From positions 124,001-188,000 of the forward strand of contig NZ_BOOY01000016.1 in the NCBI RefSeq assembly GCF_016863475.1: a DNA stretch of 64,000 nt. Reading direction: 5' to 3'. How positions within the stretch are numbered: position 1 is the first letter of the stretch; every line of letters starts with the position of its first letter. Source of the DNA: Spirilliplanes yamanashiensis (GTDB lineage Bacteria > Actinomycetota > Actinomycetes > Mycobacteriales > Micromonosporaceae). The position numbers were made by a program, and so were the translations under genes. Below the pieces are notes generated by a model. That model did not search any database and was not told the DNA's origin. It worked only from the letters and a program-made list of their open reading frames with translations. Shown here in pieces: positions 9,558-18,212 of this stretch.

Positions 9558-11062
9558 TGCGCTACGTCCTGTTCCCCGGCCGGCACCACCTGCTCACCCG
9601 GTTCCAGGCCGGCTACCTGCGGCGGCTCGCCGGGCCCGGCGTGACCGTGGTGTGGGCCGTGACGTCGGCCAACCACGAGAACACCCGGCGCAACCCCGTG
9701 CCGTACCACCGGCGGGAGGCGGCGATCGAGCGGTTCAGCGTGCAGACCGGCCTGCGGTCGGTGGTCGTGCCGGTGTTCGACACCGCCCCGACCGACCGCT
9801 TCGCCGAGGTCACGCTGAAGACCGTCACGGTGGCCACCGGGCTGGAGCTGACGCCCGCCGACACGGTCGTCGCCTGCTCGACGCCCGAGGTCGCCGCCCT
9901 GTACGACAAGCTGGGCTTCCGCATCGCCGGGGTCGAGGCCGACGAGCCGGGCGAGCCGCCGGCCCGGCCGTGGGAGGTGCTGATGCGCCTCGCCGCCGGC
10001 GACCCCGCGTGGCGGGAGCTGGCGCACGAGGCCACGATCGACGTGTTCGACCGCTACCTGCTGGCCGGCACGGTCCGCACGGTCGTCAACGACCCGGTCG
10101 TCGGCGACGAGGGCGGCCTGACCGCCACCCGCGACTACCGCGCCTACGTGGCGGCGTTCGCCGACGGCGCGGCCCGCAAGTGGGAGCAGGTCCGCGCGCA
10201 CGTGCGGCCGGGCCGGGTCGTCGACGTCGGCTGCGGCGCGGGCGCCGTGCTGGAGCTGGCCGACCGCGAGCCCGCGCTGCGCGAGAGCGACCTGATCGGC
10301 GTCGAGGTCGCCCGCCACCTGTACGAGGAGTGCGTGCACAAGAAGGCGCAGGGCGTGTTCGGCAACGCCAACGTGTTCTTCTACCGCCGCAACGTGCTGG
10401 GCGGGGCCATCTTCCCGCCGCGGTCGGTGGACACCACGCTGACGTTCGCGCTGACCCACGAGATCTGGTCCTACGGCGACCGGCTCGCGTCGGTGCGGGC
10501 GTTCGCCCAGGCCGTGTACGACCACACCGCGCCCGGCGGCGTCTGGATCAACAGCGACGTGTGCGGCCCCGACGGCAAGGACCGCCCGGTGCTGCTGACG
10601 CTGCAGCGCGGCGACGGCGCCAACCCGGCCGCCCCGCGCCGCGACCTGGCACAGCTGAGCGCCGAGGAGGTCGCCGCGTACACCGGGGGCCTGTCCACCC
10701 GCGCCCGGCTCGACCAGTTCGCGGTCGACGCCGCGTTCGACGTGCCGTACGAGCCGGCCGGCGACGGCGCGGTGACGACGACGCTCGGCGCGGCCATGGA
10801 CTACCTGACCCGCAAGGACTACGTGCACAACTGGCTGTCGGAGACCCGCGAGCAGTTCTGCGGCCTGGAGTGGGCCGACTGGAAGTCGCTGCTGGCCGAC
10901 GTCGGCTTCGAGCTGGACCCGGCGTCCGGCCCGTACCGCAACGACTGGGTGGTGGACAACCGCATCGCCCCGGTGGCGGCGCTGGCCCGCCCGGGCGGCG
11001 AGCCGCTCGACTGGCCGGTCACCCACGTGCTGCTCGTCGCGCGCCGCCCGCGCAACACCTGA
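9557..11062 (+). CDS. Nucleotidyltransferase-like domain fused to a SAM-dependent methyltransferase
   Basis: 501 residues in two parts. Residues about 1-150 resemble the NMN adenylyltransferase fold: FPGRHHLLTRFQAGYL in place of the GRFQPxHxGH motif, then TSANHENTRRNPVPYHRRE, which parallels the GSAxxSxTxxNPFxxxER motif of NadM. The C-terminal half is a class I methyltransferase with motif I VVDVGCGAG (221-229), an acidic E/D after strand 2, and a long lid containing DYVHNWLSETREQFCGLEW. No transmembrane segment or signal peptide. The fusion suggests activation or recognition of a nucleotide-like substrate followed by methylation, but neither activity is shown. It is translationally coupled to the small protein in front. 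Confidence 0.7.
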   Translation: MRYVLFPGRHHLLTRFQAGYLRRLAGPGVTVVWAVTSANHENTRRNPVPYHRREAAIERFSVQTGLRSVVVPVFDTAPTDRFAEVTLKTVTVATGLELTPADTVVACSTPEVAALYDKLGFRIAGVEADEPGEPPARPWEVLMRLAAGDPAWRELAHEATIDVFDRYLLAGTVRTVVNDPVVGDEGGLTATRDYRAYVAAFADGAARKWEQVRAHVRPGRVVDVGCGAGAVLELADREPALRESDLIGVEVARHLYEECVHKKAQGVFGNANVFFYRRNVLGGAIFPPRSVDTTLTFALTHEIWSYGDRLASVRAFAQAVYDHTAPGGVWINSDVCGPDGKDRPVLLTLQRGDGANPAAPRRDLAQLSAEEVAAYTGGLSTRARLDQFAVDAAFDVPYEPAGDGAVTTTLGAAMDYLTRKDYVHNWLSETREQFCGLEWADWKSLLADVGFELDPASGPYRNDWVVDNRIAPVAALARPGGEPLDWPVTHVLLVARRPRNT

Positions 11063-11407
11063 TCAGTCTTGCCGGTGCAGCGCGGCGAGCCGCTCGACGA
11101 TCAGCACCGCCACGTCGTACGGCAGCGGGTCGCGGTGCGGGAAGTGGGCGGCGTCCTTCGCCCCGCGGTACGGCGCGACGGCGCGCTCGTACGCGTCGTC
11201 GCCGCCCGGCACGGGGTACAGCGCGATGTGCTTTTTCCACGCCGCCAGGTGCACCAGCGACGACCCGCCCAGCGTGACGGTCGGCATCCCGTACCGGATG
11301 GCCTCGCCCGCCCCGGGCACCGCGGCGTGGATGCGCCGGCGCAGCTCGGCGAGCCGCTCGCGGACGTCGGCGGGCTGGGCGGCGAGGTAGTCGTCGACGC
11401 TGTTCAC
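11063..11407 (-). CDS. DUF1801 domain protein
   Basis: 114-residue cytoplasmic protein with the DUF1801/YdhG pattern: N-terminal VDDYLAAQPADVRERLAELR, central IRYGMPT, HLAAWKKHIALYP, and the C-terminal helix. The family has a frataxin-like fold and is often called an iron chaperone, though biochemical support is limited. GTG at 11407 has ACCGTA (minus-strand TACGGT) 6 nt in front, so the mRNA is probably leaderless. Its stop directly abuts that of the methyltransferase gene on the other strand. Confidence 0.8.
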   Translation of the reverse strand: MNSVDDYLAAQPADVRERLAELRRRIHAAVPGAGEAIRYGMPTVTLGGSSLVHLAAWKKHIALYPVPGGDDAYERAVAPYRGAKDAAHFPHRDPLPYDVAVLIVERLAALHRQD

Positions 11408-11468
11408 GCCCCCACCGTAGGCGACGGGCGGCGCGGCCTGAGCGAGTTCCTGCGCGCCTGGCGGTGGG

Positions 11469-13115
11469 TCAGCAGACCACGCGGTCGCGGCCGCCGCGCT
11501 TGGCGGCGTACAGGTGGCGGTCGGCCTCGGCGAGCAGGGCGGCCTGGAGGTCGCCGCCGGGGGCGCCCGCGGCCGGGTGCACGGCCACGGCGCCGATGCT
11601 GACGGTGACCGGCAGGTCGCCGGTGACGGGGCGCCACGGGTGCGCGCGGACCGCCACCCGCAGGTCGTCGAGGCGGGCGTGCACCTCGCCGGGGCCGACG
11701 CCGGGCAGCACGACGAGGAACTCCTCGCCGCCCATGCGGGCCACGAAGCCGTCGGCGGCGGCGGGGCCGCCCGCCAGCCCGGCGGTGAGCACGTCGGCCA
11801 CGGCCACCAGGACCCGGTCGCCGACGTCGTGCGACAGCGTGTCGTTGATGCGCTTGAAGTGGTCGAGGTCGACCAGCGCCACGGTCACCGCGGTGCCGGC
11901 CGAGCCGGCGGCGGCGAGCGTGTGCGGCAGCCGCTCGTCGACGAAGCGGCGGTTGTACAGGCCGGTCAGCGGGTCGCGGCGGGCCTGCTCGCGGTACCGC
12001 TCGGCGTCGCGGCGGGCCTCCGCCGTCTCGAACATGGCCTGCCGGGCGCGGGCGCGCGCCTCCTGCTGGGTGGAGCGCAGCTCCTCGGCGCCGGCGTGGA
12101 AGCGCTTGTACTCGGCGAAGGCGCGCTCGAAGTCGCCGGCGGCGGCGAACAGCTCGGCCTGCTCGGCCATGGCGCGCACCCGCACCCCGGCGAGCTTCTG
12201 GTCGGCGCAGACGGCGCGGCAGCGGTCCAGGCTGGCCTGGGCGCGGTCGAGGGCGCCGAGCCGCCGCTGCGCCACCGCCAGGGTGAGCGAGGCGTCGGCG
12301 ACGTCGTGCGCCTCGAACCAGCGCGGCGCGTCGTGCACGTCGCGCAGGGTCTCCTCCGCGGCGGCGAACTCGCCGGTGCTGATCTGGATGTTGGCGATCG
12401 TGTCGCGCTCGACGATGAGGAAGTCGCGGCCGAGGACCTGCCGGGCGGCGTGCATGCGCTCGACGACGGCGAGCGCCGTCTCCGCGTTGCCGTCCTCCAG
12501 CTCGGTGTACGCGAGGTTGTTGAGCACGAGCAGCTGCCGGGTCCGGTCGCCGGCGGCGACGGCCAGCTCCTCGGCCTGCCGGTAGCGGTCGCGGGCGGCG
12601 TCGGTGGAGCCGGACTCGGCCAGCGAGTTGGCCAGCCGGACGAGGTAGATGATGCGCAGCCCCGGCGCGGCGCCGTCCTCGAGCAGCTCGACGGACGACA
12701 GGGCGTGTTCCAGGCTGGCGGCGTGGTCGCCCAGGTAGTGGAAGGTCAGCGCGAGGTGGAAGTGGCTGCGGGCGCGCAGCGGCCGGCAGTCGTGCTGCTC
12801 CGCCCAGGCGTGGGTGGTGAGGAAGGTGCGGGCGGCCTCGCCCACGTTGCCCTCGCGCTGATGCATGTCGGCCTGCAGCAGCCGGGCCCGGTGCAGCAGC
12901 ACGTCGTCGCCGAGCATGTCGGCGGCCTTGGCGGCGTCGGTGGCGCGGGCGAGGATCGCGTCGACGTCGTGGCCCTGGTGGTTCTCAAGATCATCCAGCT
13001 CGGCCGCGAGCTCCGCCACGGCCCGCGCGGGATCCGTGGCGGGCTCCGACAGCCGCCTGCTCACACCTGTCGCTATCGGCAGGACGGGCCGGAAACCGAG
13101 CGGAACGCGGGTCAC
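11469..13115 (-). CDS. Diguanylate cyclase with tetratricopeptide repeats
   Basis: About 548 residues, no membrane segments. The N-terminal two thirds are helical TPR-like repeats (for example ARSHFHLALTFHYLGDHAAS and LLVLNNLAYTELEDGNAET), then a short coiled segment with RARARQAMFETAEARRDAER, then a GGDEF domain. DPLTGLYNRRF opens the domain and the active site is RMGGEEF at about residue 463, so c-di-GMP synthesis is likely. No RxxD inhibitory site is seen ahead of it. GTG 13115 overlaps the MFS stop as GTGA and is the favoured start; GTG 13064 is an alternative. A role in c-di-GMP control of development is inferred from actinobacterial biology. Confidence 0.85.
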   Translation of the reverse strand: MTRVPLGFRPVLPIATGVSRRLSEPATDPARAVAELAAELDDLENHQGHDVDAILARATDAAKAADMLGDDVLLHRARLLQADMHQREGNVGEAARTFLTTHAWAEQHDCRPLRARSHFHLALTFHYLGDHAASLEHALSSVELLEDGAAPGLRIIYLVRLANSLAESGSTDAARDRYRQAEELAVAAGDRTRQLLVLNNLAYTELEDGNAETALAVVERMHAARQVLGRDFLIVERDTIANIQISTGEFAAAEETLRDVHDAPRWFEAHDVADASLTLAVAQRRLGALDRAQASLDRCRAVCADQKLAGVRVRAMAEQAELFAAAGDFERAFAEYKRFHAGAEELRSTQQEARARARQAMFETAEARRDAERYREQARRDPLTGLYNRRFVDERLPHTLAAAGSAGTAVTVALVDLDHFKRINDTLSHDVGDRVLVAVADVLTAGLAGGPAAADGFVARMGGEEFLVVLPGVGPGEVHARLDDLRVAVRAHPWRPVTGDLPVTVSIGAVAVHPAAGAPGGDLQAALLAEADRHLYAAKRGGRDRVVC

Positions 13116-14335
13116 ACCCGTCGGGGGCGGCTGACCAGCAGCAGGACCAGCGCCACGGCGCACAGCGCCACCCCGGCGGCGTACGCGCTGCGGTAGCCGA
13201 AGTGCTGCGCCGCGCCCAGGACCGGCCCGGCGAGCATCGCGCCGATCGGGAAGGCGTTGCTGAACAGCGTCGACGCCCGGCCCGGGTGCCGCGGCAGCAT
13301 GTCCTGCACGTAGGTGACGCCGAGGCCGCCGACGACGGCGATGGAGCAGGCCAGCAGCAGTTGCCCGGCGGCGAGCTGCCAGGTCGCGTGCGCGGTGGCG
13401 GCGACGGCGAAGTAGGCGAGGCTGCACGCCGGCCCGGCCAGCATCAGCCGGCGCAGCGGGAACCGGGCGGCGAGCGCGCCGAAGCCCAGCATGAGCGGGA
13501 TCTCCAGGGCGGCGCACAGGCCGAGGATGAACCCGGCGTCGCCGACCGAGCCGCCGAGGTCCTGGCTGATGAACAGCGGCATGGCCTGCACGCCGAGGTT
13601 GCCGGCGCACTGGATGAGGGCGAACGCGGCGACGGTCAGCAGGATCACCGACCGGGGGGCGTCGGGCCCGGCGGCGCGCGCGGGCGGCGGCTCGTCCGGC
13701 CCGTCCGGCCCGGCCGGCGCCGCGGGGGCCGGGCCCGCCCGCTCGGCGGGCGACGGGGCCAGCCAGGCGAACGCCACCAGCGCGGCGAGGGCGTACATGA
13801 GCGACGCCGAGCCGTACACCAGCCGGAAGCCGCCGGTCTCCAGCAGCACGGCGGCCAGCGGCGGCCCGGCCACCCACGCGATCGAGAACAGGGTGCGCAG
13901 GCTGCTCATCGTCATGGCGGCCTTCGGCGAGCCCTGCACCACCTCGCGGGCGTAGGCGAACACCTGCGGCATGAGCGCTCCCGCCACGGCGGTCGCGGTG
14001 ACGGTGAGCCCGAGCAGCACGAAGTAGTCGCGGACGAACGCGGTCAGCGCGGCGCCGAGGCAGCCGGCGAGCGCCACGACGACGAGCAGCACCCGGCGCA
14101 TCGGCCGCCGGTCGGACAGCCGCCCGATCAGCGTGCTGACGACCACCGACGACAGCGGCGCGGCGACGAGGAACACGGTGACCCGCACGGGCCCGGCCTG
14201 CACCTCGGTGTCGAGGAACAGCGCCAGGAACGGGAAGGCGATGGCGGTGGAGACCCCGACGGCCAGCAGCACGGCGGCCAGCGGAATCCACCGCCGTACG
14301 CTAGGCCTGCTCGGGGTTTCGGTCGTTACCGCCAC
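13112..14335 (-). CDS. MFS exporter, sugar-efflux-transporter (SET) type
   Basis: 407-residue major facilitator with 12 predicted helices split by a central Ala/Pro-rich loop (about 195-225). The loop between helices 2 and 3 carries GRLSDRRPMRR, and helix 5 has the SLRTLFSIAWVAGPPLAA pattern typical of SetA/SetB sugar efflux proteins. Substrate unknown; excess sugars or glycosides are plausible. GTG 14335 is the only in-frame start. A good TATGAT -10 lies 8 nt upstream on the minus strand, suggesting leaderless translation. The stop overlaps the GTG of the GGDEF gene, so both belong to one operon. Confidence 0.85.
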   Translation of the reverse strand: MAVTTETPSRPSVRRWIPLAAVLLAVGVSTAIAFPFLALFLDTEVQAGPVRVTVFLVAAPLSSVVVSTLIGRLSDRRPMRRVLLVVVALAGCLGAALTAFVRDYFVLLGLTVTATAVAGALMPQVFAYAREVVQGSPKAAMTMSSLRTLFSIAWVAGPPLAAVLLETGGFRLVYGSASLMYALAALVAFAWLAPSPAERAGPAPAAPAGPDGPDEPPPARAAGPDAPRSVILLTVAAFALIQCAGNLGVQAMPLFISQDLGGSVGDAGFILGLCAALEIPLMLGFGALAARFPLRRLMLAGPACSLAYFAVAATAHATWQLAAGQLLLACSIAVVGGLGVTYVQDMLPRHPGRASTLFSNAFPIGAMLAGPVLGAAQHFGYRSAYAAGVALCAVALVLLLVSRPRRV

Positions 14336-14363
14336 AAGAATGCATCATATAGCCGGGCCATGA

Positions 14364-14597
14364 TCACGCGCCCAGCCGGGCCGCCTCCCGCGCATCGATG
14401 GACCGCACCGCCCCGCAGTGCGCGCACTGCAGGTAGTGCTGCGCCGGCCGCACCGGGAACAGCGGCACGAAGAACAGGGTGAACTTCGTCGTGCGGCGCA
14501 GCAGCGTCTGCGCCGCCGCCACCCCGCACACCGAGCACACCAGCGACAGCACCGCCACGCGGTGGTCCTTGCTGCGGACCCCGAACAGCAGGAACAT
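14364..14597 (-). CDS. Small zinc-ribbon protein
   Basis: 77 residues with two Cys pairs, CSVCG (about 21-25) and CAHCG (about 58-62), separated by a hydrophobic FTLFFVPLFPV stretch. This is the pattern of zinc_ribbon_15 proteins of actinobacteria, whose function is unknown. The hydrophobic stretch may be membrane-associated. The ATG overlaps the TGA of the next upstream gene by one base (TGATG), so the two are translationally coupled. Confidence 0.75.
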   Translation of the reverse strand: MFLLFGVRSKDHRVAVLSLVCSVCGVAAAQTLLRRTTKFTLFFVPLFPVRPAQHYLQCAHCGAVRSIDAREAARLGA

Positions 14598-14800
14598 CAG
14601 CGGCCGAACGAGAAGCGGCGGCGCTTCGGCTTGCGGCCGAAGGTGCGCTGCAGGGTGTCGGCGCCCCCGGTCAGCAGGCGGGTCGCCCGGTTCGGGCCCC
14701 GCCGCGCCTCGACGGCCTGGCCGAGCTTGCGCGCACCGGCCGCCGCCAGGGGGATCGCGACGGCCATGATCACGTACCGGCGAATCAGGTTGATGAGCAT
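14597..14800 (-). CDS. Small basic membrane protein, unknown
   Basis: 67 residues: an N-terminal hydrophobic helix (VIMAVAIPLAAAGARKLG) followed by a strongly basic tail (GRKPKRRRFSFGR). ATG 14800 follows CAGGACC and is preferred to an upstream in-frame start at 14956. No family recognised. It is coupled to the zinc-ribbon gene and may act with it at the membrane. Confidence 0.65.
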   Translation of the reverse strand: MLINLIRRYVIMAVAIPLAAAGARKLGQAVEARRGPNRATRLLTGGADTLQRTFGRKPKRRRFSFGR

Positions 14801-14886
14801 GGTCCTGCAGTACCCGGTGGGGCGCGCGTCAATCGACCGGTCCGGAGACGGTGGATGACCAGGCCCGCGATCACTAGCCTGATCTG

Positions 14887-15357
14887 GTGTTCGAGGAGAT
14901 CGCGGGAATCCCCGCCCACCCCCTGCTGGTGCACGCCGCGGTCGTCTTCGTGCCACTGCTGGCGCTGGCCGCCGTCGCGTACGCCTTCCTGCCGTTCGTC
15001 CGGCCGCACCTGCGCTGGGTGCTGGCGCTGCTCGCCGTGGCCGCGCCGGTCGCCGCCCTGCTGGCCAAGCTCTCCGGCGACGCGTTCCTGGCCCGCCTCG
15101 GCCGGGCCGGCCGGATCAGCGACGAGTACGTGCCGCGCCTGGCCCAGCACCAGGACCTCGGCACCTGGACGCTGTACGCGGCGCTCGCCCTGGGCGTGCT
15201 GACGCTGGCGCTCGTGGTGCTGGTCAGGCCGGGCGCCGGGCGGACGGTCCCCGCGCTGGCGCTGGGCGCGCTGACGCTGGTCGCCGCGGGCGCGAGCCTG
15301 TACTTCGTCGTGCGCACCGGCGACACCGGCGCCCAAGCGGTGTGGAACGGCCAGTGA
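14887..15357 (+). CDS. DUF2231-like four-helix membrane protein
   Basis: 156 residues with four predicted membrane helices. It opens with the DUF2231 hallmark GIPAHPLLVHAAVVFVPLL, in which His residues flank the first helix, and has a second His in LAQHQDLGTW. Such proteins occur near oxidases and haem or redox proteins, but the function is unknown. TAGCCT at 14875-14880 is 6 nt from the GTG start, indicating a leaderless message. The gene stands alone on the plus strand, divergent from the small membrane protein. Confidence 0.8.
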   Translation: MFEEIAGIPAHPLLVHAAVVFVPLLALAAVAYAFLPFVRPHLRWVLALLAVAAPVAALLAKLSGDAFLARLGRAGRISDEYVPRLAQHQDLGTWTLYAALALGVLTLALVVLVRPGAGRTVPALALGALTLVAAGASLYFVVRTGDTGAQAVWNGQ

Positions 15358-15589
15358 GCCCGTCGCCCGATCGGGTGACGCCGCGCTCCCGGGCCGCCCG
15401 GCAGCGCCGCGGGCGTGACCGCCGCCGCCCGGCCGGCCGCCCCGGCGGTGGCCTGCTGCCCCCTGGCGGGCCCGGTGCGGGCGGCCCGGCCGAACGGCGG
15501 ACCCCGTTCGGGTGGGCGTGGCGCCGCACCGCGGCCCGGCCCCACCGCCGTGGACTGGCTCGCCGCGCTCGCCGCCTTCTACACTCCGC

Positions 15590-17524
15590 GTGACGGACAG
15601 CGACGTCAAGATCGCTCGCAGTCGGGCGGGAGCGGGGAGGCCGGAGCTGGTGGAACGGCAGCAGCGGTACGCCGATCGCCTCGCCGAGATCGAGGCCAAG
15701 GTCCGTGCCGCGCGCCCGGCCGACGAGGTGCTCGTCGCCCAGGCGTCGGGCCTGCTCGCCGGCCGGGTCGGCTGCCGCGTCGACGAGGCCGAGGACCACC
15801 TGCTGCGCCTGGCCGCCGAGCGGGGCACCGGCCCCGCCGAGGTGGCGGCCGAGCTGCTCGCCGGCCACTCCCCCGGCGGCCCGCGCCCGGAGCCGTTTTC
15901 CCCGGCCCTCGTGCCCGCGCCCCGCACCGCCCCCGCCCGCACCGGCCCGTCCCCCGGCGGCCCGGCCCCCGGCGGAGCGCCGGCGTGGGCGGCCGGTGTG
16001 CGCGAGGTCCTCGACTGCATCCCCGGCCGGCACACGCTGCTGGAACCGGTTCGTGACGCCGCGGGCGGCATCGCCGATTTCGCCATCGTCGCCGTCAGCC
16101 CCGAGGTCCGCGACGAGCAGGCCCGCCGCGGCCGCCCCGACGTCGTCGGTCTGCGCGTCGGCGAGATCGACCCGACCACCGTCGACGGTCCCGCCTGGAA
16201 GGCATGGGTGGCGGTCGCCGGGGACGGCCGGCCGCGCGAGGTCGGGCCGGTGCCGTACCCGGGCCGCTCGGAGACCGACCCGGCGCAGATGCTCATCAGC
16301 AGCCGCATCCGGCGGGTCGGCCCCGGCGTGCTGACCAGCTGGGTCCGGCACGACGAGGAGGACCGGCTCGCCGAGCGCGCCGCCCAGACCGAACGGCTCG
16401 GCAACCTCGGCTGGGGCGAGTCCGACCTGGTCACGGGCGAGATCACCTGGTCGCCGGGCCTGTACCGGATCTACGAGCGCGACCCCGAGCTGGGCCCGCT
16501 GCCGCCCGGGGCCGCCGAGACGCTGACCGTGCCCGAGGACGCCCACGTGCACCGCCGCGCCGCCGAGCAGTTCGGCCGCGGCGAGACCGTCGACATCTCG
16601 TACCGGATCCGGGTCGGCGGCCGGCTCAAGCACCTGCGCGCGGTCGTCGACGCCGTCCGCGACGTCGCCGGCCGGCCCATCCGGCTGTACGGCCTCGTGC
16701 AGGACGTCACCGCCACGGAGACCGCCCGCGCCGAGCTGGCCGAGGCGGCGCGCCAGCTGCGCGAGCAGCGCCAGAACCTGGCCGCCGAGCACCGCCTCGC
16801 CACCCAGCTGCAGCACATCGTGCTGCCGGTGCCCGAGCAGCCCGTCGACCTGTCCGGCCTGCGGGTGGCCCTGCGCTACCTGCCCGCCGAGCAGGCCAAC
16901 CGGATCGGCGGCGACTGGTACCACGCCGCCCCCGCCGAGGACGGCACGCTGATCCTGGCCGTCGGCGACGTCGCCGGCCACGGCATCCAGGCCGCCACGG
17001 CAATGGCCCAGCTGCGGCACACCCTCGCCGCGCTGACGCTCACCACCACCAGCGACCCGGCGCAGCTGCTGGGCCACCTCAACCGGCTGCTCTGCTCCGG
17101 CCGCGCCCTCACCGAGACCGCCACCGCCGTCATCGCCCGCTACGACCCGTGCTCCGGCCGGGTCCGCTGGGCGCAGGCCGGCCACCCGGCGCCGCTGCTC
17201 GCCCACGGCGGCGTCACCGCCGAGCTGCCCCGCCCTGACGGCGTCATGCTGGGCGTGCTCGACGCGGCCCGGTACGCGACCGCCGAGCTGGCGCTGGACC
17301 TCGGCGACCTGCTGGTGCTCTACACCGACGGCCTCACCGAGCTGCGCGACCACAACCGCGCCGACGGGCTGCCCTCGGTGCTGCGGACCATCGACGGCAT
17401 CGCCGCCGCCGACACCGGCCACCCGCTCGCCGACCTGCTCGGCCGCCTGCACCGGGCCAACCCCGACGACGACACCTGCATCCTGGCCGCCCGCCGGCTG
17501 GCCGCTACCGCTTCCGGGCGCTGA
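15590..17524 (+). CDS. ANTAR-PAS-SpoIIE (PP2C) phosphatase
   Basis: 644 residues. Residues about 15-95 look like an ANTAR RNA-binding segment (AQASGLLAGRVGCRVDEAEDHL). Two sensor-like domains follow; the second is a PAS with GWGESDLVTGEITWSPGLYRIY and the C-terminal LYGLVQDVTATE. A short coiled coil leads to the SpoIIE phosphatase with metal motifs GGDWYHA, VGDVAGHGIQAA and LYTDGLTELRD. Such proteins usually dephosphorylate anti-anti-sigma factors in stress-sigma cascades. GTG 15590 is chosen because TACACT at 15580-15585 lies just upstream, giving a probable leaderless mRNA; an in-frame start at 15512 has no support. Confidence 0.85.
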   Translation: MTDSDVKIARSRAGAGRPELVERQQRYADRLAEIEAKVRAARPADEVLVAQASGLLAGRVGCRVDEAEDHLLRLAAERGTGPAEVAAELLAGHSPGGPRPEPFSPALVPAPRTAPARTGPSPGGPAPGGAPAWAAGVREVLDCIPGRHTLLEPVRDAAGGIADFAIVAVSPEVRDEQARRGRPDVVGLRVGEIDPTTVDGPAWKAWVAVAGDGRPREVGPVPYPGRSETDPAQMLISSRIRRVGPGVLTSWVRHDEEDRLAERAAQTERLGNLGWGESDLVTGEITWSPGLYRIYERDPELGPLPPGAAETLTVPEDAHVHRRAAEQFGRGETVDISYRIRVGGRLKHLRAVVDAVRDVAGRPIRLYGLVQDVTATETARAELAEAARQLREQRQNLAAEHRLATQLQHIVLPVPEQPVDLSGLRVALRYLPAEQANRIGGDWYHAAPAEDGTLILAVGDVAGHGIQAATAMAQLRHTLAALTLTTTSDPAQLLGHLNRLLCSGRALTETATAVIARYDPCSGRVRWAQAGHPAPLLAHGGVTAELPRPDGVMLGVLDAARYATAELALDLGDLLVLYTDGLTELRDHNRADGLPSVLRTIDGIAAADTGHPLADLLGRLHRANPDDDTCILAARRLAATASGR

Positions 17525-17864
17525 CCTCGTCGAGGTGCTGCAGCAGCTCGTACGCGGCCCGCTCCACGTCCTTGTGCCGCCACTCCGCGGCCCGGTACAC
17601 GCAGGCGATCAGCCCCGAACGGTGCACCCGGCGCAGGTCGCCGTGGACGAACGCGTAGCGCCCCTTCGTCTCCTCCGACGCGCCCTCGGTCAGCCCGAGG
17701 AACCAGCCCGCGTAGTCGTCCCACGAGTGCGCCGCCAGGTACGCGTTCTCGTCCGCGGCCGACGGCTGCGCCGCGCCCCAGTCGCTGTCGAGCACGTACT
17801 GCCGGGCATCGATCAGCTGCCGCGCCCGCGCGACCCCCGCCTCGTTCACCGTGTACGACGCCAT
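17505..17864 (-). CDS. Conserved hypothetical protein
   Basis: 119 residues, soluble, beginning MASYTVNEAGVARARQLID. The pattern (YVLDSDWGAAQPSAADENAYL, WFLGLTEGASEETKGRYAF, GDLRRVHRSGLIAC) resembles a small conserved actinobacterial protein without known function. ATG 17864 is preferred to an upstream start at 17882. The last 20 nt overlap the end of the phosphatase gene on the opposite strand. Confidence 0.75.
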   Translation of the reverse strand: MASYTVNEAGVARARQLIDARQYVLDSDWGAAQPSAADENAYLAAHSWDDYAGWFLGLTEGASEETKGRYAFVHGDLRRVHRSGLIACVYRAAEWRHKDVERAAYELLQHLDEVSARKR

Positions 17865-17903
17865 GGGCCCATCATCGCGCATTGACGATGATCAGCACGG
17901 CGG

Positions 17904-18153
17904 TTACGGTGCCACCAGGCCTTCCTTCACGACGTGGAAGAAGTGCCGCCGGACGGCGCCGGGAGGCGGGAGGTGGGTCCCTCCTCCCGGCGCTCCGAGC
18001 GCTCCGGGCGGCCCGTGGGGGCGCCGGGAAGTGCCGGCCGGGCGCCGGGAACCCGGTGCAGATGGCCGCCGGGAACGCCGCCGCCCACACCCCGATCACG
18101 GCGGCCGAGACCGCCAGCGCCGCCACGGCGGCGCGCTTGCCGTTCAGGGTCAT
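17904..18153 (-). pseudogene. Probable remnant of a small membrane-protein gene
   Basis: This is the only stretch of over 300 bases without an intact gene (17865-18212). ATG 18153 begins a convincing membrane-protein N-terminus (MTLNGKRAAVAALAVSAAVI, then GVWAAAFPAA and PGRHF), but the frame then becomes Arg/Pro/Ser-rich and non-coding in character. In another frame the end reads RRHFFHVVKEGLVAP followed by TAA at 17904-17906, which looks like a genuine C-terminus. I infer an internal deletion plus frameshift in a gene for a DUF4345-like membrane protein; the family name is tentative. Alternatively the 93-residue frame to 17872 is translated as it stands. Confidence 0.4.
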
Positions 18154-18212
18154 GCCGGGTGGACGGGCGGCGGCGCGCCGGTGTGACGTGACGCCGCCCA
18201 CCTGGGCCGGGA

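Noticed and set aside
11469-14291. 940-codon frame joining the GGDEF protein to upstream sequence
   Set aside because: The upstream part is a shadow of the MFS gene; the GGDEF protein starts at GTG 13115 or 13064.
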